From Hibiscus mutabilis (taxonomy: Eukaryota; Streptophyta; Magnoliopsida; Malvales; Malvaceae), in contig CM033712.1 of the NCBI GenBank assembly GCA_019671005.1, forward strand, positions 72,366,479 to 72,430,478: a DNA stretch of 64,000 nt, read 5' to 3'. Under the pieces are notes generated by a model, which was given only the letters and a program-made list of their open reading frames with translations, was not told the origin of the DNA and did no database searches. Both the position numbers and the translations under genes were made by a program. Positions 61,255-64,000 of this stretch are shown here, in pieces (within the stretch, counting starts at the first letter, position 1; every line of letters starts with the position of its first letter).

Positions 61255-62114
61255 AATAATAATATCGCTCGCTAAAAAAATTAAAAATATACCGAGTGCA
61301 CTACAATAATTACGCATGATATGCTCCGTAAAGATAGCTTTAAAAGAGAGAAAAATAAAGATTTTGATTATCCTGCTTGCATTCAAAGACATCTTTTCTT
61401 TTCCACAGATTAGGTCGGTATGATGTATAATAAGCCAAAGCATGATTTCTAGTAGGTCTAAATATGATTTCAGTCCTTTTATGATGAGATTTCAGACTTA
61501 ACTATTTTACTCTACTTTTTTTATAATTTGATCCACCTACAACCAGGAATGAAACCCTTTATAAAGTGGAAGGGGCTCTTGGCATACACAATTTTTTTAC
61601 CCTTATACATATAACATCTATTTTCAAACATTTATATTTTACTCTTAATTTTTAGCTTTGATTTCGTTCGTATTTACAATTGATATTCGTTCCAGCTATC
61701 ACCTACTACACCTCTCTACTCTTTCTTTCTTTCTTTCAATTTCATCTCATTTCTATTTATTTTTCAGCATGTAACAAGTTTTTCTCTTCGGTCAATAAGA
61801 CAATTACTATTTAATTCTCGATTTTTATTATGATAAATCGATTTTCTGTTCTCTTTCTTAGAAATAAAAATACTTTCGAATCCTCATATCTTTTCATCTA
61901 CCTCAATGGTGTTGATTTTTTTTATTCTCGGAGACCTATAATAGTTGAGAAGAACGTGGTTTTATTCGCGAGAGTCGACGCATTGAATTTTCTGATTCAG
62001 TGACTGAAACCACATGTTGTATGCAAGATAGATCGATTAGTGCCAGAGCGACAATCACACCCCTTGAAATTTTAAATTCTCACATGTTTTTCAAATTGTA
62101 TTTATATTGATAAT
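61255..62114. other. Intergenic
   Basis: AT-rich; the minus-strand frame at 61222-61443 overlaps the MITE end and has no domain pattern. No gene recognised. Confidence 0.4.
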
Positions 62115-62240
62115 CTAATTCGCATCCTAATTTTCAAATCCTCATATAATTTTACTAAATATAAAAGTCTGTACTCTCTAATTCGCATCCTAATTTTCAA
62201 ATCCTCATATAATTTTACTAAATATAAAAGTCTGTACTCT
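62115..62240. repeat. Perfect 63-bp tandem duplication
   Basis: Two adjacent identical 63-base units (62115-62177, 62178-62240), each starting CTAATTCGCATCCTAATTTT and ending GTCTGTACTCT. Identity along the whole unit implies a recent event or an assembly artefact. Confidence 0.95.
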
Positions 62241-62765
62241 TAACATAGACATTTGTGCTCGTTCCTGATTGTAAGCTCGACTCCTTTGATAGAGGTGTTA
62301 ATCGGTTGATTCACTCAGTGGTAGAATTGAATTAGTCAAAACTGAATTAACCAAAATTATTTTTTTAATCATTAATCAAATAAATATTCATTGATTCAGT
62401 CAGTTTTCAAATTAACCTATTATTCGGGTTAAGAAAATTTGGATCCTTAACGGGTCTGGGCAGATGAGTCGACATCGATGCCATTTGGGTTTGGCATGCA
62501 AGCCCATAATGGGGTTTGATGCTATGTTTCTAGACTTGTATGCCTTACTTTTCTAGTTTGTTTCTAGGCTTGCAGTTTTGCTTTATGGGTTGTTGAATTA
62601 GGTAAGATTAATCTTTAGCCCAACAGCAACATAAATGATCTACATATTGTTGGGTATTAATTATTTGGGCCTTTTGTTTATAACAATTTTTATCTAATCA
62701 GGGATGAAATCAGATTAAATCATAAAAATGGTAATGCCATCCAACTCTAAAATTAACATAAATCT

Positions 62766-62921
62766 GAACCCAACAAGTGTATCAGTGGAAAAGTAGATGA
62801 TTTTAATTTTAGGAGACGCGAGTTCAAATTGCTCTGTCTACAAGGTGTATGCATATTGTCAAAGGGTTAAGAATATGTATGAATAAATACTACCTTGTAA
62901 TTACCTTTAAACTATTCAAAA
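62766..62921 (+). repeat. SINE-like repeat, copy 2
   Basis: Starts GAACCCAACAAGTG, with AGTGGAAAAGTAGATGA (A-box-like) and GCGAGTTCAAATTGC (B-box-like), then CAAGGTGTATGCAT, and ends AACTATTCAAAAA. The same word order is found at 4902-5059. The tRNA-derived SINE identity is an inference from the A/B-box spacing. Confidence 0.5.
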
Positions 62922-63117
62922 ATATTAAAATAAATCTAATAAGTTTTTAATTTAAAATTTAGAAAAGACAAAGTTTAATTTGAAAAGTACGGTTATACCG
63001 ATTAACAGTTAGGCTAATTAACTTGTAAAATGTACGGTTATGCGATTAATCGTGCACACCCCTAATATGACGTATGGATTACATCACAAAAATAATACAA
63101 TAGTAATAACCAAGTAA
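62922..63117. other. Intergenic
   Basis: AT-rich sequence between the SINE-like copy and the next foldback element; nothing recognised. Confidence 0.4.
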
Positions 63118-63640
63118 TTAACATTTTATACCACTGAACTTAACATCTACTTTCATTTACACTACAAACCTTTAATTAAATCAAATTACATCATTCAACT
63201 TTTATTATTTATAAATTAAGTCAATTGTATTGAAACTATTAAATAGTTCTAATGAAAAAAACTGAAACTAACACTTTTATATAACATATTTTTCACATAT
63301 CATCATTAAATAATTTTTAATTGATAATTTTAATAATTTTCTATAAAGATTTTCAATAACGTTTCATTTAGATAATTTTAAAAGAAAAATAACTAAATTT
63401 CTTATAATGTTAACAAAAATATTTAAATTACTAATTAAATATTATTTATTGATAATATATGAAAAGTATGTTAAATAAAAAGGTCAATTTTAAATTTTTA
63501 TTAGAGTTATTTTATGGTTTAAATAAATAACTTAATTTATAAATAATAAAAATTAAATAATGTAATTAAATTAAATTAAAGATTTATAATATAAATAAAA
63601 TGGATGTTAAGTTTAGTGATTTGAAATGTAAATTGCCCTC
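63118..63640. repeat. Foldback MITE
   Basis: Left words (ATTTTATACCACTGAACTTAACATCTACTTTCATTT) are complementary to right words (AAATGGATGTTAAGTTTAGTGATTTGAAATG), with mirrored inner segments around ATCATTCAACTTTTATTATTTATAAATTAAG. No coding content. Confidence 0.6.
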
Positions 63641-64000
63641 TACACCTAATGATAATATCTCGTAAGATATTTTTAATTTTTTATATAAAAACATATATTT
63701 TGAAAAAGAAGACGTTTTTGAAAGCTTTGATTTCATATGCAAATCTCTTTAGATATGAGTTTAGTTTAATTATGTTAGCGTATTGGTTAATGGCATTGAT
63801 ATGACTTGTTTATTATTTTATTATTTTATTATTTTTGAATATTGAATATTATATTTTAATAACATGTAATCTCATAAAAAAGGGGATTTGAATGTTCTTT
63901 TTAAATGGTAGACATACCCTTTTTTTCTTTTACTTTTATGGATTATTTAATTATATTACAATACATTTACACTGTTAAACCTTTCAAAATGATTAAATTA

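Noticed and set aside
1..64000. CRISPR array, rRNA, bacterial or phage genes
   Set aside because: No regularly spaced repeats with unique spacers, no rRNA landmarks, and all coding content is plant-like with introns.

Overview
This is plant nuclear DNA from a dicot. It is very AT-rich, has introns with GT-AG borders, encodes plant-specific families (DREB2-type AP2/ERF, DC1 zinc-finger protein, GT92 galactan synthase, two-domain guanylate kinase, CAT-type amino acid permease), and is dominated by nested transposons. The LTR families and protein details look like Malvaceae, perhaps Gossypium. That is an impression, not a demonstration.

Layout. 1-2760: remnants of LTR elements (a Copia-like LTR cut by the window edge, inside another LTR) abutting a broken RNase H-like 3' end of a LINE. 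3844-4656 (-): intact intronless DREB2F-like transcription factor with a foldback MITE just downstream. 8331-9296 (-): two-exon DC1-domain gene. 10676-15219: a foldback/tandem MITE interrupted by an LTR-like element, itself interrupted by a 1.5-kb Copia solo LTR with a perfect TSD. 19630-21392 (+): cationic amino acid transporter (CAT1/5/8 type) broken by two frameshifts and one nonsense codon. 21393-33749: long gene-poor AT-rich tract holding several foldback elements, including a 1.95-kb long-TIR element (28124-30069) and a foldback element carrying a telomere-motif MITE (30967-31842). 33750-35855 (+): two-exon beta-1,4-galactan synthase (GALS1-like). 37582-37773: an isolated island rich in ACGT/G-box motifs. 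38358-47449: a MULE-like MITE with a perfect 9-bp TSD, split by a degenerate 8.1-kb Gypsy chromovirus (TSD GAAAT) and by a hAT-like MITE. 49013-53144: two copies of a MITE, one split by an internally deleted LINE. 56002-58349 (-): ten coding exons of cytosolic guanylate kinase, whose first coding exon supplies only the ATG. 58350-64000: promoter, AT-rich intergenic DNA, a hAT-type MITE, a SINE-like copy and small duplications.

The genes are unrelated single-copy plant genes and form no operon or obvious cluster. Four look functional (DREB2F-like, DC1, GALS1-like, guanylate kinase) and one is probably dead (CAT). I found no CRISPR array, rRNA or convincing tRNA gene, and no coherent novel multi-gene system. 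The most unusual content is the layered transposon structure: TSD-defined nests, a long-TIR element with a possible captured fragment, and a three-copy MITE family built around telomere-like TTTAGGG strings.
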